The notes under the pieces: generated by a model
Seen by the model: only the letters and a program-made list of their open reading frames with translations
The model's database searches: none
What the model was told of the DNA's origin: nothing
Program-made: the position numbers and the translations under genes
In this document: in pieces, positions 11,942 to 24,172 of the stretch
Position numbering within the stretch: position 1 is the first letter of the stretch
How the letters are laid out: each line of letters opens with the position of its first letter
DNA from: Alopecurus myosuroides
Taxonomy: Eukaryota > Streptophyta > Magnoliopsida > Poales > Poaceae
Direction of reading: 5' to 3'
DNA length: 64,000 bases
Assembly (NCBI GenBank): GCA_028641055.1
Contig: JAPCYS010002662.1
Location: 62,001-126,000, forward strand

Positions 11942-13586
11942 TGATACGTCTCCAACATATCTATAATTTCTGATGTTCCATGATAATATTTGGCCAATTG
12001 CTACATGTTTTCTCCCTTCTTTATAGCATTTTTACACATTTTCCGGGACTAACCTATTGACAAGATGCTAAGTGCCAGTTTCCTGTTTTCTGTTGTTTTT
12101 TATTTCAGAAAAGTTGTTCTGGAAATATTCACAGAATTGGACCCCACAAACCCCGAAGTTCTTATTTTCCCTGGAAGCATCCAAAAGACCGAAGAGGAGT
12201 CGAAGACGGGCACCAGGGGCCCATACCATGGGGTGCCCCCCCTTGGCCGCACCGGGGGGTGTGGGGCCCCCAGGGCTCCACCGCCTTTGCCCCTTTGCCT
12301 ATTTATTCCCCCGGATGGAAAACCCTAAACACCTTATTAAATATCCCTAAAAAGTTCCGCAGCCGCCGTCATCGTCAACCCTAGATCAGGGGGATTCTGA
12401 AGCTGTCTCCCGGCACTCTGCCGGAGAGGAAATCATCACCGGAGGCCTCTTCATCACCATGCCTGCCTCCGGAGTGATGCCTGAGTAGTTCATCCTTGGA
12501 CTACGGGTCCATAGCAGTAGCTAGATGGTTGTCTTCTCCTCCTATGCCTCAATGTTTAGATCTCGTGAGCTGCCTAACATGATCGAGATTGTTGTTATGT
12601 AATTCTATGTGTTGTGTTTGCTGGGATCCGATGAATATTGAACTTATGCCAAGTTGATTATAGTCTTTATTGCATATGTTATTTGTGATCTTGCATGCTT
12701 TGTTGCTAGTGGTTGCTCTGGCCAAGTAGTTGTTAGTGACTCCAAGAGGGAGTATTTATGCCTGATAGTTGGGTTCATGCCTCCTTTTCTCCTGTGCTCG
12801 AGTGACAGAAACGCGGCGGGGGAGGATGTGTTGTTGCCACTTGGGAGAAAACAGCGATGTGAGTGCTCGCGTGCACAATCATTGCTTACATTACACACTT
12901 TGCTTAATGTGATTATTTGTTGCTTGCAACTTAATACCTAAGGGGGTTCGGATGATAACTTGAGGGTGGATTATTAGTCATAGATGCAGATGGATTACGG
13001 TCTATGTATATTGTTGTAATCCCCGCACTAAATATCAAAGTAGTCATCATGTCATGAATGTGCACTACGGTGCAACCTTTATTTGTCAATTTCCTAGACG
13101 TAATTTGTTCATCCAGCATGCTATCTTTTATGGAGAGACACCACTAGGGAACCTATGAACCCCGGTCCATTTTCTTACACTGTTAAACAAACCACTACAA
13201 TTTCCTGCTTTCTTTATTTACTGCAAGCATACACTATTTTCTGCACTATACGTCTAATCTTTGTTTTCAGCAAGACCGGTGAGATTGAAAACCTCACTGT
13301 ACCATTGGGACAAAGTATTTTGGTTGAGTTGTGTGCATGTTCCACGTTGTTGCTGAAACTTGTGAAGCCATCACCACTGTCAGTGGCATGAACCTTCCAA
13401 AGATCCTCTTTCGCTTACTGGATTGATAACCTTGGTTCTTAACTTAGAGAAATTCTTACCGCTTCACTCATCACACCCTCCTCTTGGGGTTTCCAACACA
13501 CCATCCAGAGCAAAGAATTTCTAGCACCCTGCCAGGGATTCAAAGTCATCAAGAAGCAACAAGTCCTTCTCCATCGCAAGCAATCA
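11942..13586 (+). repeat. Left LTR of the gag-only gypsy element
   Basis: 1645 bp, starts TGATACGTCTCC, ends AATCA. Compared with the right LTR it keeps a segment near 12140-12200 and another near 13020-13065 that are missing from the right copy, which explains most of the 80-bp length difference. A TATTTATTCCCCC block near 12299 is the likely core promoter region. A degenerate primer site (CCATTGCCGGGGAG) follows at about 13600-13613. Confidence 0.88.
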
Positions 13587-13774
13587 AGAATTTCGTGAAC
13601 CATTGCCGGGGAGAAAGAAGTCATCTGGAAAGGGGAGTCTCTCACTCTCAACCTCTTTATTTTGTTTATTATATTGTTTTTATTTTTGTCTTGTTTTCTT
13701 CTTTATATCAAAAACACAAAAAAGTTAGTTTACTTTATAGCTGTTATTTATTTGCTTGCTTTTATTTTGCTAAA

Positions 13775-15344
13775 ATGAGTTCCTCTAAGAATACTAAGTT
13801 GTGTGATTCACTAGCACGAACAACAATGATTTTATTTGCACACCTATTGCTCCACCTACTCCTACTGATGCTTTATGAAATTAAACCTGCTTTATTAAAT
13901 CTTGTTACGAAAGAGCAATTTTCTGGTGTTAGTACTGATGATGTTGTTGCCCACATTAATAATTTTGTTGAACTATGTGAGATGCAAAACTATAAAGATG
14001 TGCATGGATATATTATTAAATTGAATTATTTCCTTTCTCTTTGAGAGGAAGAGCTAAAGAATGGTTGCTATCTTTGCCTATAAATAGTATATTCATGGAC
14101 AAAGTGTAAAGATGCTTTCATTGAAAAATATTATCCTCCTGCTAAGATTATATCCCTGAGAAGTGACATAATGAATTTTAAACAATTTGATAATGAACAT
14201 GTTGCTAAAGCTTGGGAAAGAATGAAAACTATGGTGAAGAATTGTCCCACTCATGGACTGACTACTTGGCTGATTATACAAACCTTTTATGCAGGACTGA
14301 ATTTCTCCTCAAGGAACCTATTGGATTCAGCTGCTGGAGGTAACTTTATGTCCATCACTTTGAGAAATGCAACAAAGCTTCTTGATGATGATAAATTATT
14401 CAGAGTGACACACTGAGAGAGCTCCACAAGGTAAGAAGGTAAATTATGTTGAGGAAACCTCCTCTTTGAGTGAAAGGCTTGATGCTATTATGTCTATGCT
14501 TGTTAATGGTACAGCTCAAGGTTATCCAAATAATGTTCCTTTAGCCTCTTTGGTTGCTCAAGAAGAGCATGTTTATGTCAACTTTATTAGAAATAATAAT
14601 TTTAACAACAATCCTCATAGAAATAATTTTGGTGGAAACGATTATAAGCCCTATCCTCCTAATAATGGTTATGGTAATTCTTATGGCAATTCCTACAAGA
14701 ATAATAAAATCTCTACCTCTGGTCTTGAAAACATGCTTAGAGAATTTATTAGCACATAAACTGCTTTTAATAAATCTGTTGAGGAAAAGCTTGGTAAAAT
14801 AGATGTCCTTGCCTCTAAAGTAGATAGCCTAGCTATTGATGTTGATTTTCTAAAACTGAAGGTTTTGCCACATGATGTGAAATAAAGTAAAACTTCGAAT
14901 GCCATCCAAGTTCGAATTGATAATAATGTTAGGTTCATGGCTGATTACGTGCTAGGTGGGAAAGAGAAGATGAATTGGCTAAAAACAATAATATTGCTAG
15001 AGTTTGCACTATCACCACCACTAGTAAAATTGAAGTCCAAGTGTTAGTAAACCTCCTACTATCAATGGTAAAGTAGTTGGTGTTAACAAAGTCCACCCCT
15101 TTCGGTGAAACGTGCTAAATTTGCCTCAAATTGCTGAAATTGCTTCTGATAAAAGTGCTGAAATTTTTAGAGATGTGGGAGACAATGGTCCCATTACTTT
15201 TGATGATAATAATTTTGATTTTGATGATTGCAATATATCTGAAGTTATTATGTTCCTACAAAATCTTTCTAGAAGTCCCAATGCTAGTGCCATGAATATG
15301 ACCTTTACTAAACATATTACCAATGCTCTTAAGAAAGTTAGAGA
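13775..15344 (+). pseudogene. gag pseudogene of the gag-only gypsy element
   Basis: The Met at 13775 opens MSSSKNTKLCD. A short out-of-frame stretch (about 13812-13875) precedes KPALLNLVTKEQFSGV and NNFVELCEMQNYKDV. The capsid region continues with RGRAKEWLL near 14050. After a shift near 14095 comes FIEKYYPPAKIISLRSDIMN, then NEHVAKAWERMKTMVKNCPT and FYAGLNFSSRNLLDSAAGG (14171-14416). The C-terminal part (14466-14759) is Asn/Tyr-rich. Several stops and shifts show it is dead. The frame at 15112-15344 ends exactly where CACTA-2 begins; it resumes at 23677. Confidence 0.85.
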
Positions 15345-15545
15345 CACTACTGCAGAATAGTCTACCAGTGACGGGCCGAATATGCCCACTAGTGACAGGT
15401 AAAGTGCCTGTCACTGATAACTAGTCACCGGTAATAACTTACTAGTGATGTGTACTAGTGACGGTAAATTTGTTCATGCCCGTCACTAATTAGTTTGTAC
15501 GGGTAGTGCTTCTACCTCTTAGTAGTGACGTATCCTTTGCTATTT
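15345..15545. repeat. CACTA-2 left TIR and subterminal array
   Basis: After the 16-bp terminal repeat, AGTGACGG, GTCACTGATA and related motifs recur about six times in both orientations. This is the expected binding-site architecture of CACTA ends. Confidence 0.75.
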
Positions 15546-16869
15546 TGTTAGTTTGTTACTATATATAATTTAGAAAAAAACAATAATTTACGATTAAAAA
15601 ATATATTCAATTTGCACATGGATAACGCAGTATGATCATATACACACATGGGTAAAAAAATACACCAATAAAGTAATACAAAATGAAATTAACATCAATA
15701 GCAAATGTTGTCATTTCACAACATCCATGACTTAAAAAGTAAGTATCCAATTCTTATCAAACATCAAAGCTTCCACCATGGTACAGACGTAGCGCGTGTC
15801 CCCATGACACTAGTGATTTTATGGACTCCATTCCTACCCACCATCAATTCCAAAACTTGTCACGCCCATCTGGACACATGCAAATGTTCGAGGATTATGA
15901 TCCATTTTTCAAAGAAAAAGCATGTTGTAGCTTAGTCGTATATCATTGATAATTCTAAACAAGCATAAACTAAACATAATACATAATATTGTATATTTTA
16001 GTTCCATGCTATCGTAGGTTTTTTCATGCACATATATCTATGTAATATTTGTCTACGTCCTAAATAACTACGCCCAAAAATCCATTATCAATGCACCTTA
16101 TACGGATCAGAACACTACGTAGCACCATCTACAAGCTAGTAATCAAAGTAGACAAATTCGGGTAAAATAAATCTTCTTACTGCTGGGGATGTTGAAGAAA
16201 ATAGATAAAACAATGAGGCTATTATATGTACCACTTGAATTCCACACGCTGACCTCACTCTCAACTAGACCTACACTTGCAAAGATTAAGGATTAGAAAA
16301 TATACTCACTTGCAAGACAATATGAAAGATGAAAACGGTGCATATACATTAGAAAAAATCATACCCAAAATAAATTGGAAGTATCCTCTCCATTTGTCTT
16401 GAAAACGATTGTTATCTGGCCGCTAATAAAATGAATGGTAAATAAATGCTTTGGCGGAGGAGCAAAGAACTTTGCTTGGGACAAACACATCACCGCCATA
16501 TGATGGGCAGAACACATAGCACCTCATACTTAGCAGAGGCCAATTCCGTCTTCTGCCAACAGAAAATATGGTTTATTAGTCGGTCAAGAAAATCCAGAAT
16601 TTACGTGTCCTTGGACTAAATAATAGGTGGTTGTATGCAAACCTCCAGATCATCTGTGTGTTCATCGATACAAAAACTATATCTTATCCTTCAACCCTGT
16701 ATATAGAGCTATAAACAACTAAAGGAAAAAATTGTCAGATTTTTTTTAATGTTTCAATCATTTTAGAGCAAAGATACATTAGGCATTCCAGATTAAAAGG
16801 TGTGAACTGGCATATTTTTCTATTCCAAGAAGTAGAACAGCTCGTACCTGGTTGGTACCTGGTCGGTAC
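15546..16869. other. AT-rich interior of CACTA-2, no gene seen
   Basis: No coding region or repeat family is recognised. The left boundary of the Helitron-like segment that ends at 22495 probably lies here or slightly downstream, but I could not place it. Confidence 0.4.
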
Positions 16870-17180
16870 TCTTCCAATATATGGAAGAGATCGTCTGAAG
16901 TTGAACCACTAGCAAGCAAAAAAATTCAGACCGGCCGTCATAATCGAAGAACAAGCAAGAGCGGAGGGGCTGGGCGCCTCCTCGCGCTGTCCACGTGGCA
17001 AGAATGGGCTGGGCGCTGGTTTTGGTGGTGTCCACTTTTGTCTCTCACGGTTCATTATTTTGTCGCCTTGGTTCCACGAGTCTCTTTACCAGGCAAGACC
17101 TTTTTCTTCTCTTTTCCCTCCCCCTCACGTCTCTCCAGAATTTAGGGTTGCTCTAGCCACTGCCGTCGCCGCCGCCGCTG

Positions 17181-17550
17181 CCATAGCCCACTCCGGCCGC
17201 CACACGCGACGCCTTCCAGGATCTCCGCCGCTACATCTGCGCCACCTCCTCTCCGTGGCCTCCTCCAGCACCACGAAGTCGGAAGTCGTCGACAAGCGAG
17301 GCGAGGAGGTCGCAGGCGGGGCCATGGCGAGGCGGCCGCCGAGCCTCGAGAACGACGACGAGCCGCCGTCGCTTCCATAGCCCACTCCATCCGCCACGCA
17401 CGACGCCTTCCAGGATCTCCGCCGCCACCTCTGCGCCACCTCCTCTCAGTGGCCTCCTCCAGCACCACGCGTCGTCGACGAGCGAGGCGAGGAGGTCGCA
17501 GGCGAGGCCATTGCGAGGCGTTCGCCGAGCCTCGAGAACGGCGACGATTC
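17181..17550 (+). repeat. GC-rich tandem pair, 194-bp period
   Basis: Two copies start at 17181 and 17375 (both CCATAGCCCACTCC). They share the TTCCAGGATCTCCGCCG and CGAGCCTCGAGAACG segments. Duplication within a leader-like or first-exon-like block. Confidence 0.7.
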
Positions 17551-18560
17551 GCGAGGTGGGTGGTGATCGGCTGCCCGCTAAAATAGATCATGTCGACCAC
17601 CACAGATGGCCGCACGCCCTCCTAGGCTGTCCATTTTGGCCGGAAGCAGTGGTAATGGCATGGGAGCTTTCTTGCCCGAGCTCCAGATTTCGCGAGACAC
17701 AGGAGGTCAGGACACTACAGGTTTGCTCTTCAATCGTGGCCACCATATGCTTGTTAAAATGCCCCCCATTGCAATATGTAGGCATATAGATGTGTAACTC
17801 TCAGAAGACAATGATTTAGGACTCAGCAATAGTTGCAGATTCTAATTTTGTTTGTTTACGGTGTACTTCAAGATTTGATTGCACTAAAAGACTCGGTGAC
17901 AAGCAGCTTGTGTATTCCTTCTATCAATTATGTTTAACCCAAGATGATTCTTTTCTCAATTGATTAACCCATGTCAACTAGCCATAGCCTTGTCAATCAA
18001 TAAGTTAGCTGGTCTTCACTGTGATAAAATTGTATGCAAAGATAAAATTATGGTGCATTGTCTTGGCTGGCCTCCATGAGTAACTTTTTTTTGACATTCC
18101 AGGCGCCGATTGGTTAGTGGATATAATCATTTTATGCTGATTTAAGTCTGTTAGTCGATGTCTCTATACTTCCCTTTTTATGCGAAACTTTCTGATTTTT
18201 CACAAAGATGCTTTTGCGTGACTGGATCAGATGAAGGATGAGGAAGACGATCTACATAAGAGGTAGAAAGAAGAGGGGCATAACTTTGATGAACTATGGA
18301 GATGCTCCTCCTCTGATTCAATAGACTGGGACTACAACAAGGAGGACCAATCCATCAAAGGGGGCTTTGCTTCTACCACATCGATGAACATAACTGAGCA
18401 GGGTATTGAAGGATGCATTGGGGTGGTCATTGGCAGGAGGAGTCAGCCTTGTGTCGTTGCGTGTGTGTATGGACAAAGGCACCAATGAGGCAAGTCACAA
18501 GTTCATAGGCATGAAGGTACACTTTGGCCTTTCTGTATCTCTCCTTCTTGTTTGTTGCAG

Positions 18561-19085
18561 CAATGGACTGTTATAAGGCCCATTTTTTCTGTTGTCAGTT
18601 GTTCCCTTCTCCCTTCTGTTAGAGAAGACAAACTCTAGGCTATGGTTCTCATCATATTTTTATTTCCGCAGGGCTAATTTTCTTAGATAAAAAGTGTTGT
18701 TTTGTTAGATAATATTTTCTGACCCTACATGAAGTATTTTCATGCCCTTAAATCATCAAACTAAGGGTCTCTGTAAGCTTGTTCAATATGTTTACAAATG
18801 AGGATAGCGACAAGTATATCCTTCTGTTAAGCAATGGACTCTTATAAGGCCCTGTTTTCAGTTGTTCCCTTCTCCCTTCTCAAAGAAGGCAAACTCTAGG
18901 TGGTGGTTCTCATCATATTTTTATTCTATAGGGCTAATTTTCTTAGTTAAAGAGTTTTGTCTTGTTAGATAATATTTTCGGGCCCCAAATGAAATATTTT
19001 TACGCCCTTAAATCATCAAATAAGGTTTTGTGCAAGCTTGCCAACATGTTTACTAATCAGGCTAGCGACAAGTAATCCTTCTATG
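18561..19085 (+). repeat. Tandem duplication, 271-bp period
   Basis: Copies begin at 18561 and 18832 (CAATGGACTSTTATAAGGCCC) and stay alignable to GCGACAAGTA...TCCTTC, with scattered substitutions and small indels. They lie in non-coding sequence. Confidence 0.75.
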
Positions 19086-22000
19086 AACTAGGACTAGGAC
19101 TTACAAGATGCTCATGGTACTGCATGTTCTTGTAATCCACTTGGACATCTCATGTTGGACAAAATGTTTATTTGAGAATCTGATTACATTTTTAATGATT
19201 CAGTATTGATTTCCTCCAATTCCTCAACTGGTTTAACTAATTGTGCGATTTAATTCTTGGCTATATTGTTTTATGAGTTTATCGGAGCCTTTATACCGAA
19301 TACAAACTTTTATCATCATGCCCACCGCTTGGTCACACTTACTCTGGTTTGGACTGGTTTGGACAGGATATAGCTGAGAAAAACTTGGGAAGTTGCGACT
19401 ATCTGGTTCGCTCAGTTCCTTCCTTTTAGTCTGGTTACAAAAGCGCCACTACGTGTTGACCGATGTGAGTGAATTTTTTCCTTCGGGTCCTTTTGATCGA
19501 TATTGTGAATTGGATATGTTTTGAGGAAGCATATCAGATTTATGGCTCTATGGTTGGTGCAATATTGCTTGGGTTTTCACATGCTAATTATCTAACTATC
19601 GAGAAAGAAACCTTTGATGTATACAGCTATGCTTATTTCTTGATGCTGCAAAAATGAAAGAAAATTGGATTTTCCTTGTCCGAGTGCAAATTTCTCATAT
19701 GGATTATACTGGGAATCTTGTAGTTTTGCTCTGCATATGTTTTATGCGCAGTGGCAGCTATATGTTACTTTTATACATAATGAGTATTTACTTTGGTCAC
19801 AGGTAACTCGCCTCTTTTTATCTCCAATTTTTTCGTCTAGATCTATTAATACATTTACTACCATCTGTGATGTTATTTGCTAAATATTTAATGGAGAAGA
19901 GTAGGTACTCAAGTGAATTCACATATGTATTTTTTTTATTGTTGAAGAACATGGATCTTTCTTTACTGAGATGTAGAGATTTCATTTTTCAGAAGATCCC
20001 TCTGATTTCTGTCTTAGATATCTTACACAATGAAATTCTCTTGGGTTGGTATGCTAAGTATACATAGAAGCATGATAATATTTTTGAATGATATGTAAAT
20101 CAAGGATGCAGGTAAGTCCAAAGCTTATACGTACCAATTATCTTGGATCATATGTTCATGACAACTGCAAGATATAGTTCTCTGAAGTCTGTATCATTTT
20201 CGTACCACTGTGATAGTTTGCAAGCCCAGCTCCGTTCAGTGTTTGGGCTGCTCCTTAATTTACTTCATTTGAGATCTTTTTGCTTTGTAAATGTACACAC
20301 TGGTAGCTTAGTTCAGGTTTGGTTCATGTTCCGTAGGGATTTCTTTCATGTAAGAACCTTGGTCTATGTAAAACCACCATCTCACTGTTTGGCATTTCAT
20401 TGGATACAAACCTAAATGCAAGTGTATGCTCTGTTCACGAACTTTTTGTACGCTTCGGGCATATACTATATATTTTGGGAGTTCTATGTGCAAGCAGACC
20501 GAACTACCAAAGCAGCATCTGATTACCAAGAATATTGATAGCTTTTTCCATGTGCTAAAGCAAGTTATTAAAAAGGTAACAAGAAAACCCCGTTGGGCAT
20601 TCAGTTGCTACTGCTATATATGCTTAAGTAGGTGATTCAGATCACCCAAAATAGGCAAGAGAAATAGATATGCTTTATATATTTACTAGGTGATTTAGAT
20701 CACAAGAAGCACATACGCTTCAGCAACCATGTCACCCAGCATATTACCTATGTTTGGTCACTACAAAATCTTTGGTTGCCACACAAGGGGACCTCATAAA
20801 CATTGTCTTCCAAATAGTGTAGATACTGAGTTTTTCCAATGAAATAGACTGCAGATTTTTGTATCTTGAATGCTCCGAGTGTTCGAGAAACCATTTACTG
20901 CTTTAGTTTTCTAATATTGATATCGGATGCTTGAACTTCTCTTGCAACTAGAAAGCATGAACTAAATGGCACGTTAACTTACCATTCTTGTGTGCAAATT
21001 CAATTCTAAAAATTACTTATATCATAAATGCATCTCTGAAATTTGTACAGAATGAATTGCTGCTTCTGAATAGATATCAAAATATGTTCCAGATTAGTGG
21101 TCTTGTTTACTAATTAACATAGTTCTAGATCAGTCGTGGGCTCATAGACGAGGATGCTATTGCAATTTGGGAATGCGCAGGTATGCAAAAATGGTGAACT
21201 GGTCGACTAAAAACATACATCTGCGACTGTGCACAAAGGTATGCTCATTGGATTTTCCCCCAAATGCTATTCATTTAAATAGTGCTCTTTAACGGATATC
21301 TATTTATGTTGGCTAAACATTGAACTTTGTTTACCGATGCTGATTCTAAATACTTGCTCGGTGTGGACCCCCCCTAAAAATATTACTATCCATCTCGAGA
21401 AGTGGCATGGGTTAAAAGTGTTTGCATGCGAAGTTCTCTGGTAAAAAAATATCATCTACACTCTTTGGTGGAGATTATGTGGCAGTGGATATTAGAGGCT
21501 ACGTTTCAATCACTTTTGTACACCATGTAGAGGACATATTAATTCATAAGGGCATAGATTGTGAATTGGCAATACAAAGTCCAAAACAAGAAGACTCCTT
21601 GCAAATTGACAACAGATGTCAGTGGTCCAAGCACAGATTACTTAGCAAAATGATATTTGCAGAGAATGCATCGAATTTGGTTCCCATTTCCCAGATTATT
21701 TTGAACAATAGGACCCTGGCATCAGCCAGATGCAGAGGCTGGGTTTCCCTTTTTAAAAAAATAGGACCCTGGCAAGCAATATACTTTTCATTGCATCTCC
21801 ATCTAAATTTTTCAAGCCAATAGAAAAATGGGCACACCAGGCAACTAAATTAAGAAGCCCAACTTTGTCAGTTCAGGAAGATATGGAACTTAGTCTTATA
21901 CTGAACAAGGAATTGTTCCCGAGTGTCCATGAAGTTAGCCACCAGAAATATGTAGTAGATAGAGGTGTTGATGTTTGTTTTGTTCCTTTGGTTAATTCTT

Positions 22001-22466
22001 CAGAAGCACACACTCAGGCAATGGGCCAGGAGGCCATGACTGGTACTTTAGATTCGAGGGAAAGGGAAAATTTTCTTGCTACAACAGAGGAAGATGCAGG
22101 AGAGCCTACCAGTGTATTAGGTACTAAACTTATTGATTTACGTGGAGATAGTGTATTAAATAAGACTCGAGAATAGGCAGGAGAGCCTAGCCAGGAAGTT
22201 GAAATATCACTGCTGCAATCTGGTTGTAATCGGGGCATGATTTGAATGCAAATCGAACTTTGTATGATGACAATACAGTTTGAGTCACTATGTTGTTTCA
22301 CACTTTGTCATGTCTTGTATTCATGTGGTTTTATAATTCGCTCGCAATTTATTCTTCTTGATTTTGTCTCTGTTTAGTTATCAAAAAGTTAGTTCAACAT
22401 CATGATAGCGACCTTAGTTTACATGACAAGAATTATATTGATTAGGACGCAGATGACCAGCTAGGA

Positions 22467-22495
22467 GGCGCCCCAAGGGGCGCCCCAGCCTCTAG
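22467..22495 (+). other. Helitron-type 3' terminus
   Basis: A perfect hairpin, GGCGCCCC-AA-GGGGCGCC (22467-22484), is followed after 7 bases by CTAG (22492-22495) and then T. Helitrons end in a short hairpin, CTRR, and insert before a T. The spacing is slightly short of the usual 10-12 bases. Confidence 0.55.
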
Positions 22496-23200
22496 TTCAG
22501 AGAATGGAGGGCACACTTCGGACGGCTGGGTAGAGGGACGAACACGACGATCGCCGGAGCGAGGCGCGGTCGACGAGCGGAGGGGAAATTAGGGAGACCA
22601 CACAGGTAGTTCAGGGCAGATGCGGACAGAGATTGTAAGCTGCAGCGGGCACGCCGAGACGCAGCACGTCGACGGCGACGTATGCGATACACGCAGGAGT
22701 GGCAGAACCGGTGTCGCTGCGCGTACGGAGGAGCAGGGAACATCACGGCGGCAGTTCTCCGTTGATGGCGGCAGAGGGGAAACCAGCAGCGGTCCGGCGT
22801 TGGCAGCGGCAACCGGCAGCAGCCCCCGCGACGGCGCTGTAGGCGAGGAGGACGGGAGGCGGGAGGCCTCGTGGCGATGCGTCGGCGGGGACGTAGACGA
22901 CGACGAAGACAACGACCATGGAGATGTTACAGCGGCTCCAACTCCAGATCTTGAGTGCAGACGACGAGGACGACGCGATGCATCCTTTCCCGCAATGTTT
23001 CGGCTCGAGGAGGCTCCGTACAGCAACGGCGTGAGGTAGAGGATGGCTACCTCAGCCTTCTCTCTCAGGAAGAAGAGAATGGAGGGGAGACTGGTGGCGC
23101 TGCATCGGCCGGGGTACTGGATCCATGGTTTGGGAGAAAATCGGGACAAACCGCCGATCCTGAATTTTAGGATCCCGGCCAAGTTTACCCGGTATTAAGT
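22496..23200. other. GC-rich CACTA-2 interior, no gene recognised
   Basis: ORFs on both strands (for example 22589-23182 minus) look like first-exon or leader sequence: Ser/Pro/Arg-rich with no domain. Possibly a captured 5' gene end on the minus strand. Nothing firm. Confidence 0.3.
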
Positions 23201-23472
23201 TAGTCGGGTGATTTTTTCATTTTCCCGTTAGGTTTATTTGTTTCGGCTAGTACATATTTGGCTAATCCACATACTAGGAGCTCCCTCGATACGGTTAAAA
23301 AAAACTTTTTTTGCGGAATATTTTTGTATAAACATAAAATGTTCAGTTGTATACATGAATTTTGTCTCTAATTTTTTACTTTTAAATAAAACATTAAAAC
23401 ATATTTTATATAACCGGTGTATCTAGGCCTATGAATCAAAACACCATGCCCGAAGAAAAGTTTGATATGAAG

Positions 23473-23673
23473 GTGACTAGCGATGGGCAAGCCTACGCAC
23501 CTGTCACTAGTACTATATGAGATTACCAGTGACAGGCAAGGATATTCTACCGTCACTGCTGAGCTTTACCCGTGACTGCGTATTGGCGCCTGTCACTGAT
23601 ACATTTACCAGTGACGTGTAAATTTTTGCCCGTCACTAATGAGCTGGTGGCTATAAGCTATTCTGTAGTAGTG
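23473..23673. repeat. CACTA-2 right TIR and subterminal array
   Basis: GTCACTAG, CAGTGACAGGC, GTCACTGATA and CCGTCACTAATGAG motifs mirror the left array and end in the terminal repeat at 23673. Confidence 0.75.
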
Positions 23674-23676
23674 AGA

Positions 23677-24172
23677 GGAAAAGCTGAAACTTGAAACATC
23701 TATCCCTAGGAAATTAGATGATGGCTGGGAGCCCATAATTAAGACAAAAGTAAATTATTTTTATTGCAATTCTTTGTGTGATCTTGGTGCTAGTATCTCT
23801 TTTATGCCTAAAAAGCTTTATGATATTCTTGATCTACCACCGTTGGAACATTATTATTTGGATGTTCATCTTGCTGATAATTCTAAGAAGAAACCTTTTG
23901 ATAGAATTGATGATGTTCTTATTATTGTTAACAATAACCTTGTCCCTGTTGATTTTTTTGTTATGAACATTGAATGCAATTCTTCTTTTCCTATTGTTTT
24001 GGGAAGAACTTTTCTTAGAACGGTTGGTGTTGTTATTGATATGACAGAGGGGAGTATTAAATATTAATTCCCACTCAAGAAAGGTATGGAACACTTTCCT
24101 AGAAAGAGGATGAAGCTACCTTTTAACTATATTATTAGAGCAAGTTATGATGTTGATGATTCTTCATTTTAA
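23677..24172 (+). pseudogene. Aspartic protease (retropepsin) part of the gag-only element
   Basis: This continues gag after CACTA-2. It contains the retropepsin active-site stretch CDLGASISFMPKKLYD (Asp codon at 23780) and the flap-side segment LGRTFLRTVGVVIDM. A stop at 24065 interrupts; a short conserved-looking tail (KKGMEHFPRKRMKLPFN) follows to about 24172. The protease would process Gag. No polymerase follows, so the reading frame normally ends here in this kind of element. Confidence 0.82.

Larger units (their letters stand above)
16870..22495 (+). mobile_element. Putative Helitron-like segment with genic-looking sequence
   Basis: The 3' boundary is the hairpin plus CTAG described separately; the start coordinate is only a guess. 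The segment changes from a GC-rich, promoter/5'-leader-like block (16930-17560) to a long AT-rich tract with short ORFs, resembling a spliced gene on the plus strand. The last ORFs (21422-21823, 133 codons, and 21865-22176, 104 codons) are low-bias and unrecognised. Plant Helitrons often capture gene pieces, but no parent gene could be named. Direct capture by CACTA-2 is an alternative. Confidence 0.35.
15345..23673. mobile_element. CACTA transposon CACTA-2, nested in the gypsy element
   Basis: The left end begins CACTACTGCAGAATAG at 15345 and the right end, read inward from 23673, begins CACTACTACAGAATAG. The 3-bp TSD AGA is at 15342-15344 and 23674-23676. Both ends carry arrays of AGTGACGGGC/GTCACTG motifs. 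No TNP2-like transposase is visible, so it is non-autonomous. Much of the interior (roughly 16.9-22.5 kb) looks like a Helitron or captured genic sequence. Removing the element and one AGA restores the gag-protease frame, an independent check of both ends. Confidence 0.88.

Noticed and set aside
16870..22495. A confident Helitron 5' end (TC after A)
   Set aside because: Many TC dinucleotides fit and none has a recognisable family terminus, so no boundary was called.
15345..23673. CRISPR-like spaced repeats at the CACTA ends
   Set aside because: Irregular spacing, both orientations and eukaryotic transposon context; they are subterminal repeats.
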